Origin: Brevibacillus borstelensis
GTDB taxonomy: Bacteria; Bacillota; Bacilli; Brevibacillales; Brevibacillaceae
Reading direction: 5' to 3'
Assembly: GCF_003710865.1 (NCBI RefSeq)
Contig: NZ_RHHO01000017.1
Location: 124,001-188,000 of the forward strand
DNA length: 64,000 nucleotides
The notes beneath the pieces are model-generated. The model searched no databases, had not been told where the DNA came from, and was given only the letters and a program-made list of their open reading frames with translations. Of this stretch, positions 17,263 through 26,523 are shown one piece after another. The translations under genes and the position numbers were made by a program. Each line of letters starts with the position of its first letter. The stretch's first letter is position 1.

Positions 17263-18792
17263 ATGAGTTTGCTAAAAACAGCCTCGATGATTATCGTGCT
17301 GACATTGGTCGGCAGGCTTCTGGGCTTCTTTCGCAGCATTTACGTAAACAGCCTGTATGGAACGGATAAACTTACCGACGCCTTCAACACGGCGGCAACG
17401 ATTCCGCTTGCCTTGTTTCTGGTCATACCTGGCGCGATTAACGCCGTACTCATCCCGACGATGCGGGGGATGCTGGAAAAAGAGGAGCGAACCGGTGAGC
17501 TTTACCACAAAATGCTGACGATTGTACTCGTCGTATTCACGCTGATCGCGGTGCTCGGCATTTTGTTTGCGGAGCCGATCGCGATGCTGCTGGGAACAAA
17601 AGGCGACACCCTGGCGCTCACGGCGGAAATGCTTCGCTGGATGTGGCCGTCGGCGATCTTTATCGGGCTGACGGGATTGTGGTCCAGCGTAAGCAACGCA
17701 CACCAGCATTTTTTTACGCCGACGGTTTCCGCCGTAGCGAACGGAGCCGTGGTGATCGTGGGGATGTACTTGCTGGTGCCGCATTACGGCCCGGTAGGCC
17801 TTGCAATCGCGACGACACTCGGTTATCTCGCTGCCATGCTGCCGATGCTCGTCACGCTTAAGCAATTTGATTACAGTCACCGGCTCGCCTTTCACTGGAG
17901 AGAAGACCGCGCTTTGCGGGACATGGGCGAGCGCGTCATTCCGATCCTGATCGGGGCCGTTGTGGCCCAGGCGACTACGTTCCTGGAAAGAGGCTTTGCC
18001 AACGGCCTGGAAGGGGGCAAGCTCAGTGCGCTTGCCAACGCCAATCAGCTCGTCCAAATGCCGATGGCGATTTTCGTCGGCGCTTTTACACTGCCGCTGT
18101 TTCCGCTGCTTGCAAGCTTTGTGAAGCGGGGGGAGATGGACCAGATGAAAAGCACCCTGCAGAAGGGGCTGGCCTACCTGCTCATCCTGCTTTTGCCCGT
18201 CAGCGTCGGCTTTATTGTCTACGCCGAGCCGATTATCAGGCTGGCCTTTGAGAGAGGCGCTTTTGACGAGCGTTCCGTCATGCTGACGGCCTGGGCGCTC
18301 CCTTTCTACGGATTGGCTCTGTACGGACTGGCTGCCCGGGACCTGATCACGAGGGCGTTCTACGCTTTGGAAAATACGCGGACACCAGTGCTCATCGGCG
18401 TGGTCGGGATCGGCGTGTACGCCGTCGCCAACTACTTGCTGATTCCTGTGCTGGATCACGGAGGAATTGCCCTGGGAACGGCCATTTCCGCATTCAGCCA
18501 AGCGATTTTGCTGTTCATTTTGTTGTGGCGCAGGATCGGCGTTCTGGTACAGAAAAGCTTCCTGCTGACTGTCTTGAAAACGCTGGCTGGCTGCGTGGTC
18601 ATGGCAGCAGTCTTGATCGGTGTGGACCCCTGGCTGTCAGCTATGCCGCTCTGGCTCTACATGCTGACAGGAATTGGCGGCGCTGTAGTCGTGTACTTTG
18701 CCGTCCTGACCATCCTGAGGGAGCCGCTCGTCTCGGAGTTGCTGCAGAAGGTCTTGAAAAGGCGGTCTACTCCGGCCGGGGGGACACAGTAA
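17263..18792 (+). CDS. murJ: Lipid II flippase-type protein MurJ
   Basis: A 509-residue MOP-superfamily flippase with 14 predicted helices. MurJ moves lipid II across the membrane for peptidoglycan synthesis. The start SLLKTASMIIVLTLVGRLLGFFRS, the YGTDKLTDAF segment and ALENTRTPVLIGVVGIGVY match MurJ/MviN, with the conserved arginines of the first helix present. The ATG at 17263 follows GGGAG; the 18 codons upstream have no ribosome site. A dedicated role as exporter of another lipid-linked glycan is possible, because it sits inside the polysaccharide island. Its 3' end overlaps the convergent adenylate-forming enzyme gene by 26 bases. Confidence 0.88.
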   Translation: MSLLKTASMIIVLTLVGRLLGFFRSIYVNSLYGTDKLTDAFNTAATIPLALFLVIPGAINAVLIPTMRGMLEKEERTGELYHKMLTIVLVVFTLIAVLGILFAEPIAMLLGTKGDTLALTAEMLRWMWPSAIFIGLTGLWSSVSNAHQHFFTPTVSAVANGAVVIVGMYLLVPHYGPVGLAIATTLGYLAAMLPMLVTLKQFDYSHRLAFHWREDRALRDMGERVIPILIGAVVAQATTFLERGFANGLEGGKLSALANANQLVQMPMAIFVGAFTLPLFPLLASFVKRGEMDQMKSTLQKGLAYLLILLLPVSVGFIVYAEPIIRLAFERGAFDERSVMLTAWALPFYGLALYGLAARDLITRAFYALENTRTPVLIGVVGIGVYAVANYLLIPVLDHGGIALGTAISAFSQAILLFILLWRRIGVLVQKSFLLTVLKTLAGCVVMAAVLIGVDPWLSAMPLWLYMLTGIGGAVVVYFAVLTILREPLVSELLQKVLKRRSTPAGGTQ

Positions 18793-20149
18793 GCGGGCAT
18801 TCCCGGATGGCGTATCTGGTTTTGCCAGACGGCGTTGGAGGGATGTGCTTCACGTATTCTAATCGGATACTGGCGTCACCCAAGGCAGAGCGTATGCCTT
18901 GGAGAACTTTTTCTTCGTCATCAGCCCGAAACCGCTCAGGGTGCTTGACCAGACGGAGCGTCAATCGGTCAGGCTCGTGCTGGACGAGCTGAAACGTCCG
19001 GAAGCTCTCCATATTGCGGATGATGTGATTGATAAAATGGCCGTGGACAAAGGAGCCCCGCATGGAAACGAACATATCGTCGACCCGGCCGTCGATTTCC
19101 TGAAGCACAGGATAATTGATGCCGCATGTGCAATTCTGTGACGAGAGTGCGAGCATATCGCCCAGTTGATAGCGCAGGCGCGGCATTACGCGATTGTGCA
19201 GGTCGGTCACCAGCAGTACGCCGATTTCCCCGACGGGCAAAGGCTCTCCGGCAACAGGGTCGACGACTTCCAGATAGCAGTTTTCGCTGAACGCATGCAT
19301 GCTGCCAGCCGGACACTGGTAGGCGATGATCCCGCCGTCTCTCGCGCCGTATTCATTGACGACGGGAGCTTCAAATGCTTCTGTGATCACTGCGCGCTGG
19401 TGATCATGCAGCGTTTCTGCGGTAGAGACGACCGCCTTGAGGGGAAACCCCAGCCTGAGCCCGGCTTGCAGCATGAGTTCGGCGAACAAGGCAAGAGCGG
19501 AAGCGTAACCGTAAAGGTAGACGGGACGAAAGCGGCGGATTGTCCTCACATGCTCTTCGATTCGGGATTGGTCCAAATCGTAGGCGGGGATCATCAGCCT
19601 GTTTTTCAGCCAGCGCTCCTTTAGCTGGTAGCGGCGGGCGTCCTGGCGGTTCAGCTCGATCGGCGAGCCCCAGATCATCACGGAAGGGTCGCCGATCCGG
19701 ATGCCGTACCATGACAATCCGAGCCAACGGGCAGCCTCGTAGCGTTCCACCGTAGGCCGGTCGAGGAAAAAACGGGTCGGCTCCCCGGTCGAGCCTCCTG
19801 TCCGGTTGGGGATCAGCTCACCCGGGTTGGCCCCTATCGTCAAATAACGGTCGGCCTGCTCCCGAAAACGGCTCTTCTCAAGCTGGGGTAGCCGCTGCAG
19901 GAATCGGGCTGGCTCCTCGCTATTCCCTGCCGCATGCCATTCCTCGGCAAACTCGGTATAGGCAGGGACGTGATGAACAGCGTGTTCCAGAAGCCGGCTC
20001 AGCTTGGCCGACTGGCGAGACTTTAGGTTTTCAACGGAGAGGGCTTGCGCCTCGCGCAGGTCATGCATATAGACACGTGTTCGATTTTGCTTGAAACGCT
20101 CCATTAGCGGCCATTGAACGTTTCGAATCAAAGAACCGGTCAGGGGCAT
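18767..20149 (-). CDS. Adenylate-forming enzyme, CapK / phenylacetate-CoA ligase family
   Basis: A 460-residue AMP-binding protein of the PaaK/CapK family, which activates a carboxylic acid as an acyl-adenylate. Visible signals are the phosphate-binding loop NRTGGSTGEPTRFFLDR (about residues 107-123), EYGARDGGIIAYQCPAGS (about 260-277) and the C-terminal hinge GRVDDMFVSMRGSFVHG. CapK-like members occur in capsule and cell-wall clusters and are thought to activate a substituent of the polymer; the acid is unknown here. AAGGAGGAT precedes the ATG. The gene converges on murJ with a 26-base overlap and is divergent from the SpoVB-like flippase gene. Confidence 0.82.
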   Translation of the reverse strand: MPLTGSLIRNVQWPLMERFKQNRTRVYMHDLREAQALSVENLKSRQSAKLSRLLEHAVHHVPAYTEFAEEWHAAGNSEEPARFLQRLPQLEKSRFREQADRYLTIGANPGELIPNRTGGSTGEPTRFFLDRPTVERYEAARWLGLSWYGIRIGDPSVMIWGSPIELNRQDARRYQLKERWLKNRLMIPAYDLDQSRIEEHVRTIRRFRPVYLYGYASALALFAELMLQAGLRLGFPLKAVVSTAETLHDHQRAVITEAFEAPVVNEYGARDGGIIAYQCPAGSMHAFSENCYLEVVDPVAGEPLPVGEIGVLLVTDLHNRVMPRLRYQLGDMLALSSQNCTCGINYPVLQEIDGRVDDMFVSMRGSFVHGHFINHIIRNMESFRTFQLVQHEPDRLTLRLVKHPERFRADDEEKVLQGIRSALGDASIRLEYVKHIPPTPSGKTRYAIRECPLTVSPRPE

Positions 20150-20315
20150 AGGAAATCCTCCTTTTTCGGCAGATAATTCAAAGTTGTGCCTTGGTTTCTA
20201 TTCCCTCAGTATTCCTGCCGAATTGGGACCCTATACCTGTTTGCCACTAGAGCCGATTGATAGTACGATAGAGAGTGGATTTCAACCTTTACCACGTTTG
20301 TACAAGGAGCTTCCC

Positions 20316-21947
20316 ATGGTGAAAAATAGTTTTCTCGCCGGCGCCTTTATTTTGGCGATGGCGGGGATTTTGTCAAAAGTAATCGGCATGTTTTACCGCA
20401 TCCCCTTGCAGGAGATCGTGGGAGACAACGGCCTCGGGCTTTATCAGGAGGTTTATCCGCTCTATTTGACCTTCCTGATCTTAGCCACCGCCGGCGTCCC
20501 TGTCGCTTTGTCCCGTGTGATCGCCGAAGCGCTGGCCGAGGGAAAGCAGGGGACGGTCAGCCAAATTCTCGCCCGCAGCATGGTGCTGATGGGCGGTATC
20601 GGTCTCGTCCTGTTTGCCATTTTGTACGTGAGCTCTCCGCTGATCGCCAGGATGATGGGGAATCCGCATCTGATCGAACCGATACGGGCGATTTCCCTCT
20701 CCCTGCTGTTCGTTCCGCTTATTGCGGTTCTTCGCGGGTTCTTTTACGGTCATCAAAAGATGATGTATGTAGGCCTGTCGCAGATCGTGGAGCAGTCGTT
20801 GCGGGTGGCGTTTATTTTGATCGCGTCCTTGTATCTGGTCTCCCTGGGGGAAGACACGGATACGGTGATTACCGGCGTCAATTTCGGCACGATGATCAGT
20901 ACAATGCTCAGTCTTGTTTTTCTGGCGTTGCTTTTGTGGCTGCACAAGCGCAAGCAGCCGGGAACAATCGGCGGCGATTGGAAGCGGCTGGACTGGTGGT
21001 ATGACCGGAAGTTCTTCCTGTCCATGTGGCGGATCGCCTGGCCGATCTGCATCAGCGCCCTGGTCATTCCGATCTTCAGCCTGGTAGACTCCTTTTTGGC
21101 GATCAATATTTTTCGCTACGTCTGGCAGGTAGACGGATTGACGGCTGATACCTGGTTCGGCATTTACAGCCGGGGCGGTCCGCTCCTGCAGCTCGCCAGC
21201 CTGTTCGGCTCGTCCATTGCCCTTTCGATTGTTCCTGCCATCGCAGAGGCGAAGCGTCAGGGAGACGAGGAACGAGTGCAAACCTTAACCAAGCTGTCGA
21301 TGCGCTTCGCCTGGCTGATCGGTTTGCCCGCTGGTCTTGGGCTGACTGCGGTTGCCGAAGGCGCCAATCTCGCTCTGTACGGAGATGTGGAAGGGACGAA
21401 GGCGATGGCGATTCTCGGGGTCAGTGCGATCCCGCTCTCGCTCCTATTGGCGACCAATGGCATCCTGCAAGGCTTGGGCAAAGAAAAGCTGCCCGCGCTG
21501 AACCTCGTCTGGGGTGTGCTGATCAAAATCGCCGCGACGCTGTTGTTTACATCAATCATGGGAATGGAAGGCCTGTCCGTTTCCTGGCTGGTGGCTACGT
21601 CGATTGTGTGCCTGCTGAATATGCGGATCATCGCCCGCTACGTTCGGGTGGAGATCAACTGGAAGATCGATGCGCTGTACCCGCTCTTGGTGTCCAATCT
21701 GATGCTGCTTTTGGCTTGGGGGACGACAGAGGCTGTCGGGTATTTGCTTCACTGGAAAGCGCGTCTTCTGGGGGCAGCAGAGACCGTGGCTGGTGTCGGC
21801 GTCGGGCTGATCGTCTACCTCGGACTTTTGCTCATTATTCCGCTCATTCACGAGAAGGAACTGGAATGGCTGCCGGGCGGCAACAAGCTCCGCATGCTGA
21901 TGAACGCTCTGCGCAAGAAACAGTCCTCTTCTTCAGATGCGCGGTAG
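20316..21947 (+). CDS. SpoVB-like polysaccharide flippase (MOP superfamily)
   Basis: A 543-residue membrane protein with about 14 helices, of the SpoVB/Wzx-like group: AGAFILAMAGILSKVIGMFYRIPLQ at the start, GLYQEVYPLYLTFLILATAGVPVALSRVIAE, and LRGFFYGHQKMM. Family members export lipid-linked glycans or peptidoglycan precursors. It may be the exporter for the locus or act in spore cortex synthesis. The ATG at 20316 is preceded by AAGGAG with 7-base spacing; the upstream 44 codons of the open frame are not supported. It is a second MOP protein within 3 kb of murJ. Confidence 0.87.
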   Translation: MVKNSFLAGAFILAMAGILSKVIGMFYRIPLQEIVGDNGLGLYQEVYPLYLTFLILATAGVPVALSRVIAEALAEGKQGTVSQILARSMVLMGGIGLVLFAILYVSSPLIARMMGNPHLIEPIRAISLSLLFVPLIAVLRGFFYGHQKMMYVGLSQIVEQSLRVAFILIASLYLVSLGEDTDTVITGVNFGTMISTMLSLVFLALLLWLHKRKQPGTIGGDWKRLDWWYDRKFFLSMWRIAWPICISALVIPIFSLVDSFLAINIFRYVWQVDGLTADTWFGIYSRGGPLLQLASLFGSSIALSIVPAIAEAKRQGDEERVQTLTKLSMRFAWLIGLPAGLGLTAVAEGANLALYGDVEGTKAMAILGVSAIPLSLLLATNGILQGLGKEKLPALNLVWGVLIKIAATLLFTSIMGMEGLSVSWLVATSIVCLLNMRIIARYVRVEINWKIDALYPLLVSNLMLLLAWGTTEAVGYLLHWKARLLGAAETVAGVGVGLIVYLGLLLIIPLIHEKELEWLPGGNKLRMLMNALRKKQSSSSDAR

Positions 21948-21955
21948 TCAAAAAG

Positions 21956-21986
21956 AAGGCTCTTATCCTCACGGGATAAGAGCCTT
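21956..21986. terminator. Bidirectional terminator
   Basis: A perfect 13-bp stem (AAGGCTCTTATCC / GGATAAGAGCCTT) lies between the convergent flippase and AraC-type regulator genes. Confidence 0.88.
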
Positions 21987-22070
21987 TGTTGGTACAATGA
22001 GTTTCGTTTTCACGAACACATGAGGGGCCAGCACTGTTTTCCTGTCTTTTAACCATTTCAGGCCGCAGAC

Positions 22071-22946
22071 TCAGCGATCCTTTTTGACGACCGGAATCCA
22101 GATTTCGCTTTTAAACGTGGGAGAGGCAATGTCCTTATTTTCATTCCACAGCATTTCCGGGCCTTCCGCGAGTTCATAGCTTGCGGACGGAAACCATTCG
22201 GAATAAATGCGGCCCCAGATGCTTTGGAGGGTGTCTGGAAACGGTCCGACAGACTCGAATACAGCCCATGTGGATGCCGGTACCTCAAGCTGAGCCAGGT
22301 CATCGGGGCCGTCCAGCGTCGTTGCCGCGCCGATGTAATGATCGAGCTCCCCGTGTTCCCGCCGTCCTTCGGAAAAATTCGTCGATGCGCTGATCAGGCC
22401 CTTTGGCTCGACAGTTGAAAGCTGCTTCAATAGCTGGATCTTGCTTTCATCCAGAGCTTCCCACATGGAGGCAATTTCCGGATTCACCCCGTTGTAAATC
22501 AAGGGAACCCTTTTCTTGTACCCGACGATACGAAATGCCTCTTTTTCCACGATGCGATAATTCATACTGCTTCCTCCTTTGATTGAAATATGAAAGGTCA
22601 TCGGAGGATACGCTTTGAGCGAATGGCCGCTGTTTCTCGCTTCTGACGGCGTTACGCCATGCAAGCTTTGAAAGGCTCTGGTAAACGAGTCAGGCGAGCT
22701 GTATCCGTATTTGATCGCCACATCGATGACCCTGACGTTTTTGTCTGTGAGCTCAAAAGCCGCCAAGGTAAGGCGCCGGCGTCGAATATATTCCGACAGT
22801 GTAACGCCCGCGATAAAAGCAAACATCCTCGTAAAATGGTACTGGGAGCAGCAGGCCAGCCGGGCGACTTCAGCGAAATCAATATCCTCCGTCAGATTTT
22901 CCTCAATATAACGGAGGGCAGCATTCATTTTATCAAGCCAATCCAT
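22071..22946 (-). CDS. AraC-family regulator with GyrI-like effector domain
   Basis: A 291-residue transcription regulator. Residues 1-105 hold two helix-turn-helix units: [21 protein letters not shown], and the signature [32 protein letters not shown]. Residues 120-291 form a GyrI-like small-molecule-binding domain ([49 protein letters not shown]). Such Rob/BltR-like proteins commonly activate multidrug-resistance genes. GGGAGGTC precedes the ATG. No target gene is adjacent in an obvious way. Confidence 0.88.
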   Translation of the reverse strand: MDWLDKMNAALRYIEENLTEDIDFAEVARLACCSQYHFTRMFAFIAGVTLSEYIRRRRLTLAAFELTDKNVRVIDVAIKYGYSSPDSFTRAFQSLHGVTPSEARNSGHSLKAYPPMTFHISIKGGSSMNYRIVEKEAFRIVGYKKRVPLIYNGVNPEIASMWEALDESKIQLLKQLSTVEPKGLISASTNFSEGRREHGELDHYIGAATTLDGPDDLAQLEVPASTWAVFESVGPFPDTLQSIWGRIYSEWFPSASYELAEGPEMLWNENKDIASPTFKSEIWIPVVKKDR

Positions 22947-23072
22947 CTTTCATGACCTCCCATGGCTTAGAGGATAGCAAAAGCTGCCGGAACCCATCCG
23001 ACAATTCGTGCACAAGTTTGCAGGGGGCGAGACTAATAGGGTCAAGATGACAAACGCAAGGCCCCGTCTTAT

Positions 23073-23103
23073 AAAAAAAGCACGCGAGAATATATCTCGC
23101 GTG
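23073..23103 (-). terminator. Terminator of the methyltransferase gene
   Basis: A perfect 9-bp stem (CACGCGAGA / TCTCGCGTG) is followed on the minus strand by seven T residues, 49 bases past the methyltransferase stop. Confidence 0.88.
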
Positions 23104-23151
23104 TACGGGGGGAAATCCCTGCTTTTTCCACAATGTTGCCCAGCGCGGGAC

Positions 23152-24003
23152 CTATCCCTGCTTTCTGTACACACAGACGACCATCTTGACGAAAAACTCC
23201 CGGAAAAGCGGCAGTTTCGCCAGACCCGCGGTCACTTCCCGCAGCGGTACTTCGCGCTGGTAGACAGCAGGGTGGGAGACGCCTTGCTGGATTCGCCGGA
23301 AGCGCTTGATCGTCATCTGATTGATGTAGGCGATCGTATCGCTGCCATCCGGCTTTTTGCCAAAGCGGAAAGAGATCCGGTCTTGTCCGTCCGGCAAATC
23401 GCGGACCAGCTGCTTGTATGCGTCGATCAGCGCTTGCTCGGAGAAAAAGGCATGGACCCAGGGAATGCCGATCGCATCGGACAAATGGGCACCGTAGGGA
23501 TGATAGTAAGGAGGAAAATTGATGTACAGATGGCCGCCGGGCTTGAGTACGCGGAAGCACTCTTCCAGCGTGAGCTCGGGCCGGTCTACGTGCTCCATCG
23601 CATCGTTCATGATAATCGTGTCAAAGGTATTGTCTGCAAAAGGCAGCTCGGCGGAGTCGGCTGTCATGAAGCGTACGCGGTCATCCAGCCCTTTTTCGCG
23701 GGCAAAGGCATTGCCTTCTTCCGCGTAGTGGGGCACGATGTCGATACCGATCATTTCTTTTGGTCCAAAGGTACCGTAATAGCAGGTCTTTCCGCCACCG
23801 CCGCAGCCGATGTCCAGTACGGTTTTATCGCGGAACATCTGGTCCTGGGTATGGTAGTCGAGAAAAAATTGGATCGTCTGCTCCCCTTTTTGAAACTGCC
23901 ATTCGGTGTAGCTCATCTGCCCGTCATTGGCGAGATTGAACGGATGGACGGGAAGATGAAATAATTTATTTAGTGAAAGCAACAGCTGAGAGGATAGGGA
24001 CAC
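23152..24003 (-). CDS. Class I SAM-dependent methyltransferase
   Basis: A 283-residue cytosolic methyltransferase. The SAM motif I is VLDIGCGGGGKTCYYG; further motifs are DSAELPFADNTFDTIIMNDAMEHVD and ECFRVLKPGGHLYINFPPYYHPYG. The small-molecule or glycan substrate is unknown; UbiE/UbiG-like enzymes of this type often decorate envelope sugars. The start is GTG at 24003, 7 bases after AAAGGAGG. It lies 71 bases downstream of csaB on the same strand, so it may act on the same polymer. Confidence 0.85.
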   Translation of the reverse strand: MSLSSQLLLSLNKLFHLPVHPFNLANDGQMSYTEWQFQKGEQTIQFFLDYHTQDQMFRDKTVLDIGCGGGGKTCYYGTFGPKEMIGIDIVPHYAEEGNAFAREKGLDDRVRFMTADSAELPFADNTFDTIIMNDAMEHVDRPELTLEECFRVLKPGGHLYINFPPYYHPYGAHLSDAIGIPWVHAFFSEQALIDAYKQLVRDLPDGQDRISFRFGKKPDGSDTIAYINQMTIKRFRRIQQGVSHPAVYQREVPLREVTAGLAKLPLFREFFVKMVVCVYRKQG

Positions 24004-24074
24004 GGAAAGTCCTCCTTTCGTGCATTCGGAAAAGAGCCCCGCAAAGACTGAACGTCCCGGCAGGGCCCGAATAT

Positions 24075-25175
24075 TTATGAACGTCGCAAAGCTTTGAGCA
24101 CCAGCTCGCTGCTTTTGGAAGCTTCCTGGGCGAGTATCCGGGAATGCTCTTTGATGATTTCCCTTTCCCGGTCGAGCTGCGAAATGCGCTCCTCCAGCAG
24201 GGGCAGCAGGAAGGATTCATCCAGCTGGGTAATGTGTCCGGCGCTCGGCATGCCTGCGCGTTCCACAAATCGGTCGATTTTCGGGTCGTAGGAAATACCG
24301 GTAAACGGCGTTTGCAGCATGCAGGCCAGAATCAACGAGTGCAGGCGCATGCCGACGACATAGTCACACTGTTTCAGCACGGACATGATATCGTGAAAGG
24401 TGACAGACGCGTCCAGAAGCTGTGCGCCAGCGCTACGCATCATCCCGATAATTTCGCGCGAAGGGGCGAGATCACTGGGAAAATGCATGGGCAAAAACAG
24501 CACGTTCCATCCTTTTTCAACGAACATGTCGGAAGCGCGGGCGATGACCTGTTTAAAGGCTTGCTCCTGCTTCCAGTCACGAACCGAGATCGCGACCAGC
24601 GGCTTTGTCAGGTCGGGAAATAAACCGCGAAGCAGCTCTTGCCCCCGCTCGTCGGATACATCGCTTGGCGAGATTGTCATAGCTGGATCGGCCGTTACAT
24701 ATATCGGAGCTTTTGTCACCCCGCAGGCTTTGAAGTCGTCGCCCGACTCGTAGTCGCGAACCGTAATTACGTCGACGCGATTCACGACCCGTTTGATCAG
24801 GGTGCGGCTGATTCTCTTGAGGATCGGGCCAAACCCCTGGGCGTAAAAAACGACCGGCTTGCCCAGCATCTTGGCGATCGTCACGATGCCCAGATAGTAG
24901 AGAACGCTGCGGGGACTCGTGACGTCCTGCATCAGGGTTCCGCCACCCATCACCAGCATGTCGCTTTTCATCAACTCGCGCATGATGACAGGCAGGCTCC
25001 AGCGGTTGTACGCCGGGATACCAAACAGGGAGGTTGTCCGATCCGGCTGATTGGACAACACGGCCAGCGATATATTCGGTTGTTCCCGCCTGAGCGCGCT
25101 GATGATGCCGTACAGGACTACATCGTCTCCGGCATTGTTGAAACCGTAATACCCGGAGATGAGTATACGCGACAT
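24075..25175 (-). CDS. csaB: Polysaccharide pyruvyl transferase CsaB
   Basis: CsaB adds a ketal-linked pyruvate from phosphoenolpyruvate to the secondary cell wall polymer; SLH-domain proteins, including S-layer proteins, bind that pyruvylated sugar. The 366-residue protein has family length and motifs: ILISGYYGFNNAGDDVVLYGI, MLVMGGGTLMQDVTSPRSV, KPVVFYAQGFGP, VITVRDYESGDDFKACGV, and the C-terminal CDYVVGMRLHSLILACMLQTPF. It is cytosolic or membrane-associated. AGAAGGT precedes the ATG. Its presence is strong evidence for an SLH/S-layer envelope in this organism and sets the theme for the island. Confidence 0.93.
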   Translation of the reverse strand: MSRILISGYYGFNNAGDDVVLYGIISALRREQPNISLAVLSNQPDRTTSLFGIPAYNRWSLPVIMRELMKSDMLVMGGGTLMQDVTSPRSVLYYLGIVTIAKMLGKPVVFYAQGFGPILKRISRTLIKRVVNRVDVITVRDYESGDDFKACGVTKAPIYVTADPAMTISPSDVSDERGQELLRGLFPDLTKPLVAISVRDWKQEQAFKQVIARASDMFVEKGWNVLFLPMHFPSDLAPSREIIGMMRSAGAQLLDASVTFHDIMSVLKQCDYVVGMRLHSLILACMLQTPFTGISYDPKIDRFVERAGMPSAGHITQLDESFLLPLLEERISQLDREREIIKEHSRILAQEASKSSELVLKALRRS

Positions 25176-25260
25176 GGTGTGAACCTTCTTTCTATATCAA
25201 ACGTACAGGAAAAACACATTCTCAAGTATAATCGAGTAAACAAGGGGAAGTAAAGCGGCC

Positions 25261-25377
25261 TTAGAACATATACAGAAAACCCATCGCAAACAGGCCGATC
25301 CCCAGGATAATCAAGCCTATCATCAAGACAAGCATCGTTTTGTTTTTCCGACGGCGGTAGAAAAATTCATCAAACAT
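25261..25377 (-). CDS. Small membrane protein of 38 residues
   Basis: A short frame encodes a basic N terminus (MFDEFFYRRRKNKT) and one membrane helix (MLVLMIGLIILGIGLFAMGF). CTGGAGGT lies 6 bases before the ATG, giving good initiation. It is upstream of csaB on the same strand. I do not recognise the family; positive-inside topology would place the N terminus in the cytoplasm. Confidence 0.6.
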   Translation of the reverse strand: MFDEFFYRRRKNKTMLVLMIGLIILGIGLFAMGFLYMF

Positions 25378-25496
25378 CTGAATACCTCCAGAGTGGATAT
25401 GAGTCCATTATTGTATCATATCATTAAACTACCGTTTCTGGCTATTTGAAGAAGACAAGCGAAGCTGAAAAACGAGGAAGGAGCAAGCTTGAAAAA

Positions 25497-26420
25497 ATGG
25501 AATCGACATGGCATAAGTACACCCTATTGGTAGACAGAGAAATGGAAGATTTGTTTGTGGGGGAGGTTTTGGAAAGTCCGTATACGCTTGGATGGGTTGA
25601 GCCGCAAATCGAGGTCTTGACCACGGAAAACGGGTATGATTACGCGGAAAACACCAATGGCCCGGTCATCGTCTATTTATTTGAACCGATTCAAGAGAGC
25701 GCGGCCGGACAAGTGGAGAAGCTCCAAGCCTATATCAGCCGTTGGGGAGAGGCCGTGCGACTTCAGCAGGTCGAACAGGTAGCCGAAGAAAACGATTCGT
25801 GGAAGGATGAATTCCGCGAGGTGCGCGTGGGAGACTGGTGGATTGCGCCGTCCTGGAATACGGCTGAAGAGGTGCTAAAAGCGGATCGCGTCCTTTGGAT
25901 CGATCCGGGGGCAGCTTTTGGAACAGGCTATCACGGGACGACACAGGATATTTTGAGATTGCTGCAAAAATGGTCCCCGTCCGGCAAACGGGTACTGGAC
26001 ATCGGAGCAGGCTCGGGCATCCTTTCCCTTTTCTGTGTGAAAAACGGAGCCGAAATGCCGGTCTGGGCGGTGGATATCAACCAGCAGAGCGATTATCAGA
26101 TTCGCGTCAACGCAGCAAACAATCAGCTTGGAGAACACGCCGTGAAAATCGTGATCGGTGATATCGCAGACCCTGGAGTAGAGGCGGAGCTGCCGGAAGA
26201 GGTAGATCTCATTTTGCTCAATATCGGCGGGGAAGAGGACGTTTCCATCCTTCCTGTAGTGGACAGGCATCTCGCGCCTCGAGGGCATGTGATCCTCTCC
26301 GGGATCGTAGTATGGAACAGGGAAAAGGTCATTGCCGCCTATGAGCAGGCGGGCTATCGATGCATGGAAGAGTCGACCAGCGACGAGTGGGTGACTGTGA
26401 TGATGGAGAAAATCGGTTAA
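25497..26420 (+). CDS. PrmA-like protein methyltransferase (ribosomal protein L11 methyltransferase family)
   Basis: A 307-residue cytosolic methyltransferase. The N-terminal substrate domain is followed by WIDPGAAFGTGYHGTTQDILRLL and the SAM motif VLDIGAGSGILSLFCVKNGA, both characteristic of PrmA; the post-motif LLNIGGEEDVSIL replaces the usual NI-A/L-A-P. PrmA trimethylates L11. In related bacteria prmA normally follows dnaJ, so this copy may be a paralogue with another target. GAGGAAGGAG is 13 bases before the ATG at 25497; the earlier ATG at 25446 has no ribosome site. GTG/TTG alternatives are not in frame. Confidence 0.75.
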   Translation: MESTWHKYTLLVDREMEDLFVGEVLESPYTLGWVEPQIEVLTTENGYDYAENTNGPVIVYLFEPIQESAAGQVEKLQAYISRWGEAVRLQQVEQVAEENDSWKDEFREVRVGDWWIAPSWNTAEEVLKADRVLWIDPGAAFGTGYHGTTQDILRLLQKWSPSGKRVLDIGAGSGILSLFCVKNGAEMPVWAVDINQQSDYQIRVNAANNQLGEHAVKIVIGDIADPGVEAELPEEVDLILLNIGGEEDVSILPVVDRHLAPRGHVILSGIVVWNREKVIAAYEQAGYRCMEESTSDEWVTVMMEKIG

Positions 26421-26523
26421 CAAACCGCCTGCGGCAAATATTCGTTCACGCTTGTAACAGGTCTGTGTCAAAATGGAGAAAGAAGGCCAGATCAACCGCA
26501 GTCGGCGGAGGAGGAGATGTCGG

